Assembly: GCA_000727475.1 (NCBI GenBank) | Contig: KL647324.1 | Location: forward strand, 62,001-126,000 | DNA: 64,000 bases | Reading direction: 5' to 3' | Origin: Sarcocystis neurona | Lineage: Eukaryota; Apicomplexa; Conoidasida; Eucoccidiorida; Sarcocystidae | Shown: positions 23,801 to 36,338 of the stretch, piece by piece | Numbering within the stretch: the stretch's first letter is position 1 | Layout of the letters: the number at the start of each line of letters is the position of its first letter | Notes under the pieces: generated by a model | What the model was told of the DNA's origin: nothing | Databases searched by the model: none | Seen by the model: only the letters and a program-made list of their open reading frames with translations | Made by a program: the position numbers and the translations under genes

Positions 23801-26800
23801 ATTTAGAGGTTCAGGTGTAACCTCCCGGCTTGCCTGTAAGGTTTGCAGCATGAATTAAAAATGTGCTCCATTTCCAGAACGCAACCTTCGCACCATACCA
23901 ACTACTTTCAAGCGCGAAGACAATTAGTCCTCGCCCGTTTGCTACTACTGCTTCATTAAACACTGCATACTCCTCATGCTGCCACTTTTTTTGTGAATGG
24001 CGCTCGTGACGTCGTGTGGAGTCGTCAGCTAGTCTGCCCACTGAGAATCCTTTTGACCACTTCCTTAAAATAGACTTGTGCAAGAGTACTGGATACACAC
24101 CCATCATGAGGCCTCCTCTGCATGCTGTAGTAGCGTATAGATTCTTATGGGCTGGATGTGCGTTGCCATCCACAGGGTATACACTCATGCCGTTTGCGCA
24201 CACCTCACATGTTATGACTACACATGGTTACGACTTCCCCCAGAACAGGCTAAGTTCGCACACGTAGATTGCATTTGCCGGCCTTTACACAGTCACGCGT
24301 TGCACTCGTACAAACGTTTCATACAAATCATCAAAAATATGCTTCCTGCGGTCTTCTTTCATATGCGGACAACAACGCTTGAAATCGAAACCAGTCAGCC
24401 GTTTCTATGCCACACCGTCTTCGCGTGCGCTGTCCACAGACGTTGGCATTTCCGCGCCCTTCGCCCAGGAGAGGCACAACTGTCGCTGTTGAGCCAGCGG
24501 TATCACCTCGTCTTCCAGTTTTCTTCCGTAAGGCCATCCTTCGCCGATTTGTTTCCTCGATGGAGGGAGATGTGCTGACTTTAGTCAGGCTCACAACTTT
24601 CGATCCATGTTTACCTACCGTACAGTCGAAGGTGAACGTTTTCCGTTGATTAAACACACCTGGCTCCACGAAGTTTTGCCAGGCAGATGGTAGGAGGAAT
24701 TTTGTTTGAACGCATCGATCTGTTCTATGAAGTTTCCTGCGGTTGAAACCCTCTCGACTTGATGCCTAATCTAGTTTAGTGACTACGTGTGAAGCAGTGG
24801 AGGTATCATTGTATTCAGAAAAGATCAGCCTGGAAGGACGGACAGAAACCGGTGCGTATTCAGTGACCTCGTGTGTGCGAGTATACCGTGGAATCCGCCA
24901 ATTTGTGGCTTCTAGGGGCCTCTCCGCGGAACTGAGTGGCTTTCAGAGACACTGCCACCAAATACAGTGAAAATCCAACTGTGCTTTTTCACACTGCACG
25001 TCGCATCTGCACGTGTCTCAGTATCTTCTTCGTTCGGACTTTTTATGACATGCTTGCGGAGTGCGTTGGCCTCTGCGGAAGGCATTTTAAGTGAGCCATC
25101 TCTCTTGCAATACTGTAACAGAGTTGCGGAAAAAAAAAATTCCTGCGAAAGAATGCAAGGGGCATAAATGAGATCTATATCTCCATGAACAGCGTGCACA
25201 ACTTCACCGTGTTAGAGGCACCTGGCTTTTTTGCACGTTGGATACAACCCAGCTAATCCTTGTTTCTGCAAACGTAATCAATATGCTTCGGCTCCTACTT
25301 ACGGCAAAGCCAGCGTGGGACACCTGATTTAGTTGCACCTTCTCAGGTCGCCGTATCTTCGGTGAAATACACGTCTCACTGCAAGAGAACGGCCGAGTGC
25401 TGCGAATGAACAGGTCCTCAGACGTTGCTTTTCTTTCTCCCACACACCCGACTCCAGGACGAACACTGCCGCGTTTATAGTCTCTAGATCACACGCTCGT
25501 ACGCCTTGCATCGAATTCTGAGCCTCCCATGTTTCTGCAACTGCTTGAGTGTACGCGGACATCTGTAGTTCAGCCCGAAAAAATTCACAGCGCGGTGCTA
25601 GTTGTAGAACTTCAAAATGCAACCGTGAAAACGATCAAAGGGCTAACGTAACTCTTTGAGGATGTGGGCATTTCTCGCAGGAAGGCGTGCAGCTGATATC
25701 TCCCTGCAATATTGAGGCGCTGAAAGCACTTTCAGGCAGCACACATTCTCCTGCTGCGCTGCTTTCCAAGCTCACCGGGTACAGTGATATGGATACTTTA
25801 CTGCAGACTCAGGGACTTCGTGTGGACTTTTCTGTTCGAGCTGTTTCATGGTTACCTTCATCAGAACACGCGTCACACATCCCAGCACCCTACAGTTTGA
25901 GATATACTTTTGCTAACTGGTAGACAAGCAAACTTACGGGGGACTCCCTCGTTCCACGTAGAGCTATGCCACGATATGAGGAAACTCGGGACTTTCACAA
26001 TTTTGCTCAGCAGTAGTGTGTAGTATTCCAATTTTGCGTGAGCACCGACTGCGCAGATGCAGACGAAAGGTCCTTCGAGGCCGTACTGTATACACGTGTA
26101 CCCTTTATATCCAGCGATACCTCTGTGCTGCAGACCTATATGTACATTCCCCACCCATCAGAGATGGAAAGGTTTCTATTCTTTAGGAAAAAAAACGTGC
26201 TCACTCAGCTTCATGCTGACAAATGGTGGTGTTTATTGAGAGATACGCCTCTTCGTGGTGGTATTTTACTTTCTGGAACGCGTGCAGGGCTGGGATCAAC
26301 ATGCTTCCTCGGGATGATGATGCGGTCGACATCAAAATACATGTCAAAGACGCATGTATTGAACGGAGGGCCTGCGAAGAATTGGCTCTGCTTGCTTCAT
26401 TTTTCGACATAAGCTGCTGCGCCGAGAATGCTACTACTCCTGAAGGTCAAGTCAAAGAATCCTACAAATGCTTGTAGCGCCACAGCACTTGAACACACAA
26501 GATACAAAAGTTGTAGTGCCCGTTGGTGAAAAAACCGCTTGGGCCCTTCTGCACGTAGCAGAGCGCCGTCTCCACTTTTACTTAGCCGCGTGTACCGGTA
26601 TACACGTGTACATACGTATTTATGCATGTATATGTATATTGGTATGTATATATATATATGTATGGTGAAATAAGTATGTTTTAATGCGGGAAGCACCGGG
26701 CGTTCTATGCCACATATATGAACGAGGACAACGTGGTTGTAAGTTTCATCGTTGACCGTCCCAACAGGGACGCAGGGTGGTGACGCGTAGGCTACGCAGA

Positions 26801-29043
26801 AAAGTTGCACGGGTGATAACTTGATTCGTCTATTAGAAGCACTCCGCTGGCCTCCGACCTCTCCCCTTACTGGAACTCCGCAAGACATCCGAAACACACC
26901 AGGACGTCGGCATGTTTCTTTTTAATGAACAAGGTGATGCATCAGCGTATAGGTGTGTCATCGCTCTCCTACTTCCTAAACGTTTGATAGAGTTTTCCAC
27001 TGTATGTCTCTACCTGCCTGTAAAACGTATGGAACTACGAAGAAGAATATGTGTATGCGGTCCTATGAAAATTTGCTTCTACTTCGTCAGCGGTGTTCAA
27101 GGTGTTGACACGTTGTCTGCGGCGCGCGCAGCGTTTGACTTGTAATGACAGCCTGGAAGACTGGCTATCAACTCAGCGACACCGTATACGACCATGAAAA
27201 TGCAGATTTTACCTTGTGTGTCCGGCACGCATATTTATAGTAATACAGAACCTGTTCTCTCGTAGGTATGCGTCGTGTTTGTGTGTATTGACGAACGCGC
27301 GTAGATTTAACTGTGGAAGAGAAAACATGGCCAGCGAAGCACCACATACGTATTTTTGGTAACTGGGGTGCTTCGGTGCGCCGCAGTGCACAAAGTATAT
27401 GCCTGCAGACGTCTGGGGCACTACCTTAACGATAGTGACAATCCAGCTGGAGAACGCACTCATGATGTGTTCGCCCAAGTAAATCTCTGTAGACGTGAGC
27501 CTGCTTGTTTATCATTTCCGGTGGTGCAGACGAAGTCGTCGTCAAACTTAAAGAGAATAGCCGATGCGACAATCTGGATCCCGAAAACGCCGACCTTGAG
27601 CCTGAATTCGAACCGTTTGTTTTTCTCAGGTCCGCCTGCAGGTGAGCTTTGTGTATACGCTGAATACTTCAGTAGGTCAGGACTTGTTGAAAAGTATATA
27701 GATATGTATAGCTTAATGTGCCTGTTTCGTTCATCGAAACTTTTCCTTAACAAGGAACGCCGCTGCCCACAAACTGTATACACCGCGTGAAGAAGCATTT
27801 CTCTTGGGGTTGACGACCTGGCCAGAGTCTCATGTAGTCACTAAGAAAAGGGGAAATTATAGGTGTACTTCATTCCAGAATTCTAAGGATGCGCGAGTCC
27901 CCAACCTGCATACAACTTATCCACACGATGAAGGTCTATACTCGTATTCGCCCACACGCGTATTCCTGCGCACTTGTGTCACTCGACAGCTACTGCATAG
28001 TATTGTTTCGAGGTCTGCTTTCACGTGCGAGCACTGAGATTAATAGATGAAGGTGTATATTAACACAACCACGTGACCGTATCCAGAGGCATACACTTGC
28101 ATTCGTACCTAAATCGTTATGTATACATGCATGCGGAGAATGTTTGTATGTGAGGAGAATCGTAGTCAGTTCACGAACGTGCCACTGACCCTGCACCATG
28201 TGCCGCCTAACAGCTACCCATAAGAAACTCTCCAACCTTAAACAGTCTGTGTAAAGAATTCGCGTACACACGTGAATAAGACGATCCCAATTATGGCGAT
28301 CCCGTCCATACACCTATCTGCAAGGGTGTCGGTCGTCATCACCCTTTCTAGCCTTACAACAGCAGATCAGCATATTTGAACATGGCGGTGACACACCAAC
28401 GGACGCCTAAACATTAGTTCTACAATCCATACATGGGGATGCAATAGACCCTATCTGGGGAATCTGGATACATATACATGCATATGTAACATTGTATGTA
28501 TGCTCCCCAGTACAGATGTGTGTACGTATGTATACGTATACATATATATATATATATATAAATGCGCGCGCGTGTCTGCCGTAGCTGAATTTCACAGGGG
28601 GAGGAGTAAGCATACATAGACTCATTGCGAGTGTTTACCTGTATATATGTATTTATGTACATGTGTATAAATGCGCGTACGCCACTGCCATAACTGAATT
28701 TCACAGGGGTACGAGGAAGCATACATAGACTCACTGCTAGTGCACTAGCCTGTAAGGTGTTGCATCTTCCTTGTAGTTCTCTGTGCGAGGTGTGATTTTC
28801 AGGCCGTTGAGACGAAGCACCGCGCCGACGGTTTCTACGGTTCTAGAGTCCCAAAGCATCGCAGGAAAACAAGAAGCACCGGAGAAACGGAGCCACCAAT
28901 GCTTGGCATTTTGTTTAAAAGCCAGGGGGTATAACTCTGAAATTATGGAGCGAGTCATGTGTCCTCCGTATCCTCGTCTCTCAAAAATGGTGACAAAGTT
29001 CTTTTTTCTGACGCGCCTCTTGTCTTTCACAAAATATCCATGA
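17853..29043 (+). CDS. DNAI7: CASC1/DNAI7 (IC97) homologue, axonemal dynein-associated protein, 13 exons
   Basis: Proposed exons: 17853-17978, 19032-19314, 19446-19583, 20528-20750, 21329-21414, 21551-21796, 22236-22324, 23141-23292, 24440-24527, 25681-25778, 26288-26445, 27530-27641, 28803-29043. All phases are compatible and give 679 aa (human DNAI7 is about 716). The N-terminus is a charged coiled coil. The Casc1 N-terminal motif WTDYLEC...FLAHWG is in exon 2 (about residue 93). VLLGVW (exon 4) and FVGGILRVELF (exon 6) follow. The C-terminal domain has PSRVEFYLPPDVI, WHNPQENRWRTDLI...ISFQTL, RWHFRALRP, HSPAALLSKLTGAGINMLP and a final TRLLSF before the stop. Less certain points are the end of exon 3, the starts of exons 4 (20528 or about 20642) and 6, and whether exons lie upstream. 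Intron 6 appears to be GC-AG. In other eukaryotes the protein sits with inner-arm dynein in motile cilia. In coccidia only microgametes are flagellated, so expression in male gametes is the expected, inferred use. Confidence 0.9.
19584..20527 (+). other. DNAI7 intron 3 with an unassigned open frame
   Basis: Within this intron the plus frame 20236-20427 begins with ATG and reads about 63 codons (includes CNLLEVRLGKLIASTKIYEE). A minus frame at 20103-20285 is also protein-like. Neither is needed for phase continuity between exons 3 and 4. They could mark a mis-placed exon boundary or a skipped exon. Confidence 0.35.
21137..21176. repeat. 20-bp tandem duplication in DNAI7 intron 4
   Basis: GTGTAGACCAGCAGAAGCAC at 21137 is followed directly by a near copy (GTGTAGACCAGCACAAGCCC) at 21157. 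Confidence 0.9.
28540..28745. repeat. Two diverged ~105-bp copies in DNAI7 intron 12
   Basis: A TATATA/ATGCGCG block is followed by GCTGAATTTCACAGG (or its ACTGAATTTCACAGG variant) and GCATACATAGACTCA. The arrangement occurs at about 28555-28632 and again at about 28660-28742. Confidence 0.85.
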
Positions 29044-29867
29044 ACTACACTACGTGTCTGGTACAGATTCATACGAAAAAGAGGACTAGTGGCTGTCTGC
29101 TCGGAGGATGCCGTGGGAGGGTTGATGGCTCTTCGTTGAAACGAATTTTGGAGAGCGGAAGAAAGCCAAACTCGGAAGGTGCACAAAACATGTAGCAGAC
29201 ACGTGCTTATTTAGATATGGTGGGCCGCAGAGGTATGTCACACAATCGAAAATCGCCGAAACCTGCAAACAGCGCACCCAAGCAGCCGCAAGCAGACAGA
29301 ATTGTAGATGCAATGGGACTCACGTCGAAGGCAAATACATACATGTGCACACGCATAAATACATGACTTTGCAAATCTATGCAAAAGGAGGCTTTTGCCT
29401 CGGCTACGAAATCGGCTCCTGCCCGTGTATACTATCAGACATAAACGTGCGCCTGCCTGTACTCTTTTGAGGAGATTTCTGCGTTAGCGTGCGTATCAGT
29501 TCATACTCTGACACATACTCCTGCACTTCTGGCACGCGCGCGGATACGTTCACGAGTACAGGTTCGTATATATGTATGTATGTATGTACATATATGTGTA
29601 TGCATACCCACACGTGTACGCCGTTAACGCGTAGATCGGTGTCGTATACAGAATAGCTCGACATAGGATCTGAGACGATCCTCAACTCCAGAACCCTTTT
29701 CGCAATGTGCACGACAGACGGGTAGTTTGCCTTTACAGGCGGGCCCTACCACTTCGTGTACAGTGCTACGTTACCTCGTCAGTGTGACCACCTGCGCATT
29801 TTCGGTATGCCTGGAACAAGGAGCAACCGCGTCTACTTTATTTAACAAGGGTAAGTGCTTTCCCTAC

Positions 29868-30030
29868 AAATAAACTTTGTCGATCCGATTGCACATATAT
29901 ACGTGTACAGGTTACATTATTATTATGTAAGTAACTTTGTCGATACGATATAAGTATATACGTGTACAGGTTACTTTATTTTTATGTAATAAACCGTACC
30001 CATACAACATAAGTGTATGTGTTTACAGGT
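29868..30030. repeat. Degenerate ~60-bp tandem repeat, about 3 copies
   Basis: AACTTTGTCGAT(C/A)CGAT...ATATACGTGTACAGGTTAC...TTATGTAA occurs at about 29870 and 29933, with a more diverged third copy at about 29988. Confidence 0.85.
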
Positions 30031-32824
30031 GTACGTGTGGACAACGGTTTGACTGTGTGCCTACATCCGTCAAGAAGTATAATGCCAGCGCGTGCAAAGC
30101 TCGAGCCGTAGCATCATACAGACCTCAGCATCGGACCAGGAAAAGCGACAAAGTATACTTTGAAGAGATGGAATTCGTTTTCTTCTTTTTGGTATGTGGT
30201 AGTGCACAACTACTGCAAACCCTGAAGCAGTATTCTTCGACGATTAGCACCGAAGCCGGAAGCGACCGGAGGTGTCGCACACGCAGAGAGTATTACGCGG
30301 TGCAGTGATGACAGCAACAGAAGTAGTAGTAATTAGTGTTGATCCTCTGGCAAGGACTGCGATTCCACATACGCATATATAAATTGAAGTGCCCCTGTGG
30401 ATTCTGAAATACAACGAAACTTTCGAATGAGAGCATACACATACGCGCGCACATGTATATATATATAGTTCCATATATATGTGCCTCACACGTGTATGCC
30501 TCGACTGGCAAGGGAAAAACGGCCGGCACTCTGACCTAGAGCGACACGTGTATGTAGAGGTTCAACATATGTACGTATTCCCCATTTGAAGCCGTGCACC
30601 GTTCTTGAAGGGTGGTGATATCGAACAGCGACACTGGCGGCTGCCGCCAGTTCTTCCCGCACGCAGCGAGAGACACTGGCCTACGCATTGTGCTCAGAAA
30701 CGGGTATTTTGGAAAAATAGTTTCCCTCATTCAGCAATAATGTGTAAATATACAGAACAGCTACAGCAGCATAAGCACTGAAAGAAGAAGCAACAACCAG
30801 CGCACGAGCACCAACTGATTTATCAGAAACCACAGAGAAGCAACAACAGCAGCGGAGTAGTCAAAGGCGGTACACAACAGTGACAGCATCGGCAGTCGCG
30901 TCTACAGCGCGTAGCGCCAGTGACGGCCTGCGAATGCGATGGGCATCACGGCAGCAGCGGTAGAGGTGGCAGAAGAAACACAACGAGCCAGACGAGCAGA
31001 GTGTACCTGCGGCAGAGAATGTCGTACACCTGCGTTCGCAGAGTAAAGAAAGTATCAGTCTCACTTGCGTCTCACACGAACCGGGAGTGCAGCAGCTGCT
31101 CAGCAGCATCACTAATGCTACGTATCCCTACGCGTGTGCCTATACGTATGCTTGCACGTATATCGATGCAAACACCTATATGGGTGTAGGTGTGAGTTAG
31201 TTGTTGTCCCGTTCGTCTCAGTCTCACTTCAGAATACTATCTGTCCATTAGATGAGAATCTGTACGTTGTCTTCCCTACAAACAGTCCAGCTAAGTTACG
31301 ACACACATTCGGGTCTCTACTTTCAATCTCCTGTACACGGAAGAAGATACACATTGTAAACCCACCGTCTGTCGCCGCTCTTTTGCCTCTTGATCTGTGG
31401 AGGTCTCAAGACGTGTGAAGCAGGTGGAAGGATAAAGCCGCGGGTTACACCGTTTTGTTGTACAGAGATGTTGTGGCTTGTTTCTGGGTCCGGCGGCAAA
31501 CAGGTAAGGTTCGCTCTCCTGCGTAACACTCGCGTACAACAATCTTGTCTTTGCACATTTGACCTAATTTACCTGGTCGCACACAAGGCATATCCACATG
31601 CCAACGTACACGTGTGCACCCCGCTATGTGTATGCACGTGTCCATGTACGTACGTGCACATTACACATCGAGGACACATAACTATGTACACATATGCATA
31701 AGTACGTCCATACATCAAAAATATTCGCATATTCTAAGTATGCAAAGTTACGCACATGCATACTTTTTCCCAGGAATACGCCTGTGTAACAGCGAGGCGC
31801 GAGTGACTTCACCAGCAGTATAGAGACGTACACTCCCCCTATGTATATGGGAGTATCCGCTAAACACACACATGTAAAAGATCGATACAACCAAACACGA
31901 ATATAAACCGAAATATGTATTAGATGTATAGACGGGTAGATATGTTCGTATGGGATGGGATCTAATTTACAAGTATATATTATATATATAATCAGAAGTA
32001 TATGTATCTACCTAATTATTTATTCACATGCGTATACATGAGGTGCCCTTATGAAGGGGAATATCCACACCCGCAGAAGGCGTCTGTACCCCTACTCATA
32101 ACATGTTAGATGCACACCTATCTATATATATATATACATATATAAATACATATATCTTTATATATACCTACGTATGTGGCGGGACAGCTGCCTGCGGAGA
32201 ATCTACGAATACCTTCAAGGCACAGGTGGCATGCACGCGGCATCGCTTTCGCGCCTTTGTATGTGCGCATCTCGCGACTTGTTTTAACCTCCGTTCTGTC
32301 CGTGTGTATCTTTTTTCCCTTCCAGTCCTTCAAATATATTTTTAGATGTTCTCTGCAGCGCCATTATACTCCCACCGCTACGTGTTTCTTGTTTTTACAT
32401 GGCAGAAACGCTTCTTAATAGCACGCTTTCTCCTCCTGCGCGGATGAACGCATGCAGCTGGCGTTGTAGGCCCATATTTGCCTACACATTAATATATATA
32501 TGCTCTTTGTCCACCCGGGACACCTCCAGATTTCCCTCGGAAATAGAAGAGGCGAATTGTCCATGTTCACATCCATACGTTCAGAGAGAGAAACGCGACC
32601 TCCGGTTACGTAGGAGAGAAGAAACATAAATGATGTACTGGTGGCGTGTCTAGGCGTGACGGTCGGTAACGAAGCTCAGGAAAGTAACAGAGGGCGTGTC
32701 TGCGTTTTTCCGTTAACCCACCATTGCAGTCATAAATGCGAACGAACGTGTGAGCACAAGGGACGAACAAATATTTGTGTTCAACGGTACGTACGTCTTT
32801 AAAAAGGGGAACAACAGCAAAAGA

Positions 32825-32970
32825 CTGCAGATGACGACGTAGACAGAGAGGAACAAATCTCTGGCTCGTTGATCTTCCCCCGGATTTGTTTTGTTGACGA
32901 TGATGCATACAAAAGCGAACAAAACTCTTTCACGTTGATCTTTGCCTGGATTATTCTCCTCGCATCAACA
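32825..32970. repeat. Diverged ~72-bp direct duplication
   Basis: GAACAAATCTCTGGCTCGTTGATCTT and GAACAAAACTCTTTCACGTTGATCTT-type blocks start about 72-75 bp apart. Both are open in the plus frame that ends with a stop at 33047-33049. Confidence 0.6.
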
Positions 32971-33207
32971 CAAGACGAGTGCGGCGACGTTTCACTCCCG
33001 GAAAAAGCACTTGCAAAGGACGGCAAAATGAAGGCACCTAACAAATAAAGGGGCCAAATCTAAACCGAACAACACGGGCAGAGAACATGCGCTGTAGTAG
33101 GAGGTCTGTCCACTCGCTTGAGCGCGTCTAAACCGTGGCAAAATAGAGTTCACTTCGTTGCAAAAGTCCGGCGTTTAAGGCCGCCTCTTCATCTCACTTC
33201 TTCGCCT

Positions 33208-35896
33208 TCAAAAATCTTTACCTGGACGGTGTCCCTCTTTTTTTTCATTCTTCGAAGAGACAGGCCACCCGTTCAGGAGTCCCTGGTTACCGCATCTTCG
33301 TATTCCGGAGTGTTGCTTCTCTTCCTTCGATTCTTGCTGCTGTTGCTGTCGCCGCTCCTTCAGCTGCTGGCGGTGAGTCTTCTTTCTGTTGCGGATGAGC
33401 CCTGCAAGAAGGGGAAGTCCTTTTCCGCCGATATTCGCAGCATCCACTGCTGTTCTCTTGCCTGGGCTGCTGTCGCTGCTGCTGCCGGCGCTGCGCCCTG
33501 GGGAAGGGGGCCTGTGGCTGCTGCTCCTGCTGTGTTGCGAATCCCTTGTGCTGCTGCTTCCCCTCGCTTCCTTCGCTGCGACGACTTGCAATAAAAGCAG
33601 CATTAGGTGGGTGGAAGCTATTTCGCCACTAGCTACTTCTTCACCAGCTACTTCTACCCCACCTACTTCTCCATCAGGCACTTCTCCAGGAGCTACTTCT
33701 CCCGGAGGTACTTCTGCACTCGATCTCTAGCTTTTTCTTTAACGTTGAGCTGCTGCAGTGAGCCCGTCTCCTCTGTGGAAGAGATATGCTTGAAGCCATG
33801 CCAGTACACCACCTGCCCAACCCACATCGCAGGCTGCCTCTTCCATTTCACAGAACGGATCTGCCTGCTGCCACATTAGCAGCAGGACGGCTGTCGTGCA
33901 GAGACGGGCAACCTGCGCTGGCAGCGCGGTGACGGAAAAGAACAACAACAGTGTTAAGGGGGGGGAGGCGGGGGGCGGGAATTTTATTGATGCGTCTCCG
34001 TATGTGTCTCTCTGTATTGTCGTACTTACGCATGCACATGTAAAGTATATAAATATGTATATACACCCGCCAAACGATAAAGATCAGCACGTCTGTTTGT
34101 GTGTGTACGTCGTAGAATCTCCTACTGCAGACTGACGTCTGCAGGGGTCATTCTTCTCCTCGTAAAGCTTGCCCCGGCGGCTCATCAACATACGACGACT
34201 ACATATACCTTCACCCGTTGCAGATGATGTCGCAGTGGATCATATTATTTGCGTATATTATAGAGGATCCCAACACACACAAAAACGGATAGAGGTACTC
34301 ATATATATATATATATATGTACGTATGTGTGTGTGTGTATGTGTCTGTGTCTGTGTCTGTGTCTGTGTATGTATGTATGTATATTATGTATGTATATTAT
34401 GTATGTATGTATGTAATTATGTATGTATGTATGTAATTATGTATGTATGTATGTACGTATGTATATTATGTATGTATGTATGTAAGTATGTATACTATGT
34501 ATGTATGTAAGTATGTATATTATGTATGTATGTATGTGTGTATATTATGTATGTATGTATGTAAGTATGTGTGTATGTGTGTATGTGTGTGTGTGTGTGT
34601 GTGTGTGCGTATGTATGTTACATACGTATGTACGTATGTCTGTATACTATGTATCCATGTGTAGATATATGCATGTATGTGTGTATGTACGTATGTGTGT
34701 CTGTATGCCTCTGTGTGTGTGTGTATGTGCGTACGTGTATGTGTTTGCATATGTATATATCTACGTTTTCTCACCCATCTCCCTCTCCTTCTGTATCTAC
34801 CTCGACACACACCATGTGCAGGCACATACGTGTGTGTATATACACATATTTGAATGTGTTTGTGTCTTTCAAATTTCTCTTTATTTATAACTATGTGTTT
34901 CTGTATTTTGTGTGTCACTCTGTCAGCCGACCCGTGCGTCTGCAGTGATACGTTTGAGTTTGCAAGGGAGGCTAGTGGCCGGTCCCTTCATCTTCGTGCT
35001 ACTTGTCAGGAAGGGTGATCTCCTTCATTCTTCCGTTCATTCGACATGTATAGCGGTGTTGGATATGTGTACGCGTTTGTGCAACTAGGAGGCTCGACAG
35101 CAGCAGCAGCAGTAGTAGGAGGTTGGACAGCAGCAGCAGCCGTAGGAGGTTAGTCAGCGGCAGCAGCAGTAGGAGGCTCGGCAGTGGCAGCAACAGCAGC
35201 GAGGGTAGGAACTCCGGCAGCAGCCGGAAGAGGAGACAGTTGCGCAGGCCTGGGAGAGCAGCTCTTTGCCTCGGCGTCCACATATGACAAGATGTATCTA
35301 GCGATGCTGGTGCCACCGCGGGTCACGCGTTCACTACGAGTGTCACCTCCGCTACTCCTGTAGTCGCTTCTTCAGCCGCTACTGCGTTTGACGCGGTTGC
35401 TGCTGTTGACAAGCCCGCAGCTGTTGTGCTGCTGGTGCTTTTTTTGCTTAACGAAGTGGCTGCTAGGGCTACTACTACTAGCACTACTACTACTACTGCT
35501 ACTGCTACTACTACCACTACTACTACTACCACTACTACTACTGCGACTACGACTGTAGTGTCGCTGCTGCCATTCATTTGCTGCACGTCTGCGATAGAGC
35601 ATTGCTGCCGTGGGCTACCTTTTTTTCCCCTGCTGCAGTTTCTGGTCCTTCGCACTGCTTTGCTGCCTCTGCCGTTGACTTGCTGCCGCGGCCGGTGCTG
35701 CCCGTGCGCGCCGCTGCGGCGGCCTTGCGGAGTTGCTGTGTAACGCTTGCACTCGGGGCGCTCTTCGGCGTTGTTCCTGCAGATTTCGCGACGTCTCTCG
35801 TCGCCCTGCTGCTGCTGCTGTCGCTGCACTGGAGGACTTTGCTGCTGCTGCTGCTGCCGTGCCGCTGATGCTACTGTTGTGAAGGGGTGTCAGCAC
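33208..35896 (-). CDS. Candidate Q/S/R-rich minus-strand gene, unknown
   Basis: Two minus-strand blocks are protein-like. At 35890-35323 the reading begins with Gln runs (RQQQQQ), continues with a basic stretch (EERPECKRYTATPQGRRSG), then poly-Val encoded by a (TAC)n microsatellite, then an Ala/Thr-rich end with a stop at 35323. At 33681-33208 a Ser/Arg/Gln/Lys-rich stretch (SSSHRPPSPGRSAGSSSDSS, HRQQLKERRQQQQQESKEEK) ends at 33208. The plus strand reads as Leu/Cys-rich shadow over most of this. A second minus frame is open at 35896-35615, so the first block is ambiguous. Whether the two blocks belong to one gene is not shown. If real, the gene would be divergent from STEEP1. Confidence 0.3.
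33617..33721. repeat. 15-bp minisatellite, 7 units, in-frame pentapeptide
   Basis: Seven head-to-tail 15-mers share the pattern NNT/C-ACT-TCT-NCN-NNA. The plus reading is the pentapeptide series ATSSP, ATSTP, PTSPS, GTSPG, ATSPG. The minus reading is PGEVA/PGEVP/DGEVG-like. All three plus frames stay open through it. Confidence 0.9.
34298..34770. repeat. Long (TGTA)n / (TG)n / (CTGTGT)n microsatellite block
   Basis: About 470 bp of TATG, TGTG and TGTC repeats on the plus strand with interspersed TATTATG steps. Translations in any frame are artefacts (YVCMYV-type or HTHTH-type). Confidence 0.97.
35089..35210. repeat. 27-30-bp tandem repeat AGGAGG..GACAGCAGCAGCAGC
   Basis: Four degenerate units begin AGGAGGCTCGACAGC, AGGAGGTTGGACAGC, AGGAGGTTAGTCAGC and AGGAGGCTCGGCAGT. 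On the plus strand they read RRLDSSSSS-like. Confidence 0.85.
35463..35552. repeat. (ACT/TAC)n microsatellite
   Basis: About 90 bp of near-perfect ACTACT/GCTACT trinucleotide. It encodes poly-Thr on plus or poly-Val on minus, depending on frame. Confidence 0.95.
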
Positions 35897-36338
35897 CTCA
35901 CTCTCTGTCGAAAGTAATTTCTCAAGAATTTGCTGCTATTCCTACACAGCGTGTACAAGAAAACCACAATTTCCCTATGTGTGTATATGGGTATTATGCA
36001 GATAATCTCACTTACGTAAATACATACATATATGTGTCTATATGTATGTATACGTAAGCAGAGTCCTCGGTGCGTACATACACGTATACATACTGAGTAC
36101 GGAGAGTCTCGTGCACATATACATACACATATATAGATATATATATGTACAGAAACGTGCCGCCTAATATTCTATATATGAATGTGGATAAACCCACAAA
36201 GAATCTGCTGTATTCGCAAATGTATAGAGAGTGACTGTCCTGCACCTAGGTATACGTATGTATATGTATGTGAATAGAGAAAAGGCAACCATGTTTGTCG
36301 GGTTGCTGGTATTTGTGATTATATCTGCAGGTAGTGCA

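Larger units (their letters stand above)
29044..33190. other. Repeat-rich intergenic stretch, no gene resolved
   Basis: AT-rich sequence with many TATACA/TGTATA motifs. A plus-strand block at 31390-31500 ends in a good donor (GGCAAACAG|GTAAGG) after VSGSGGKQ but has no matching exons. A plus frame from about 32800 to 33049 reads as hydrophilic plus membrane-like peptide, but it overlaps a tandem duplication. Confidence 0.4.

Noticed and set aside
34169..34948. Plus and minus frames of 113-132 codons through 34.2-34.9 kb
   Set aside because: They are translations of the TGTA/TG microsatellite (YVCMYV or HTHTH patterns), not genes.
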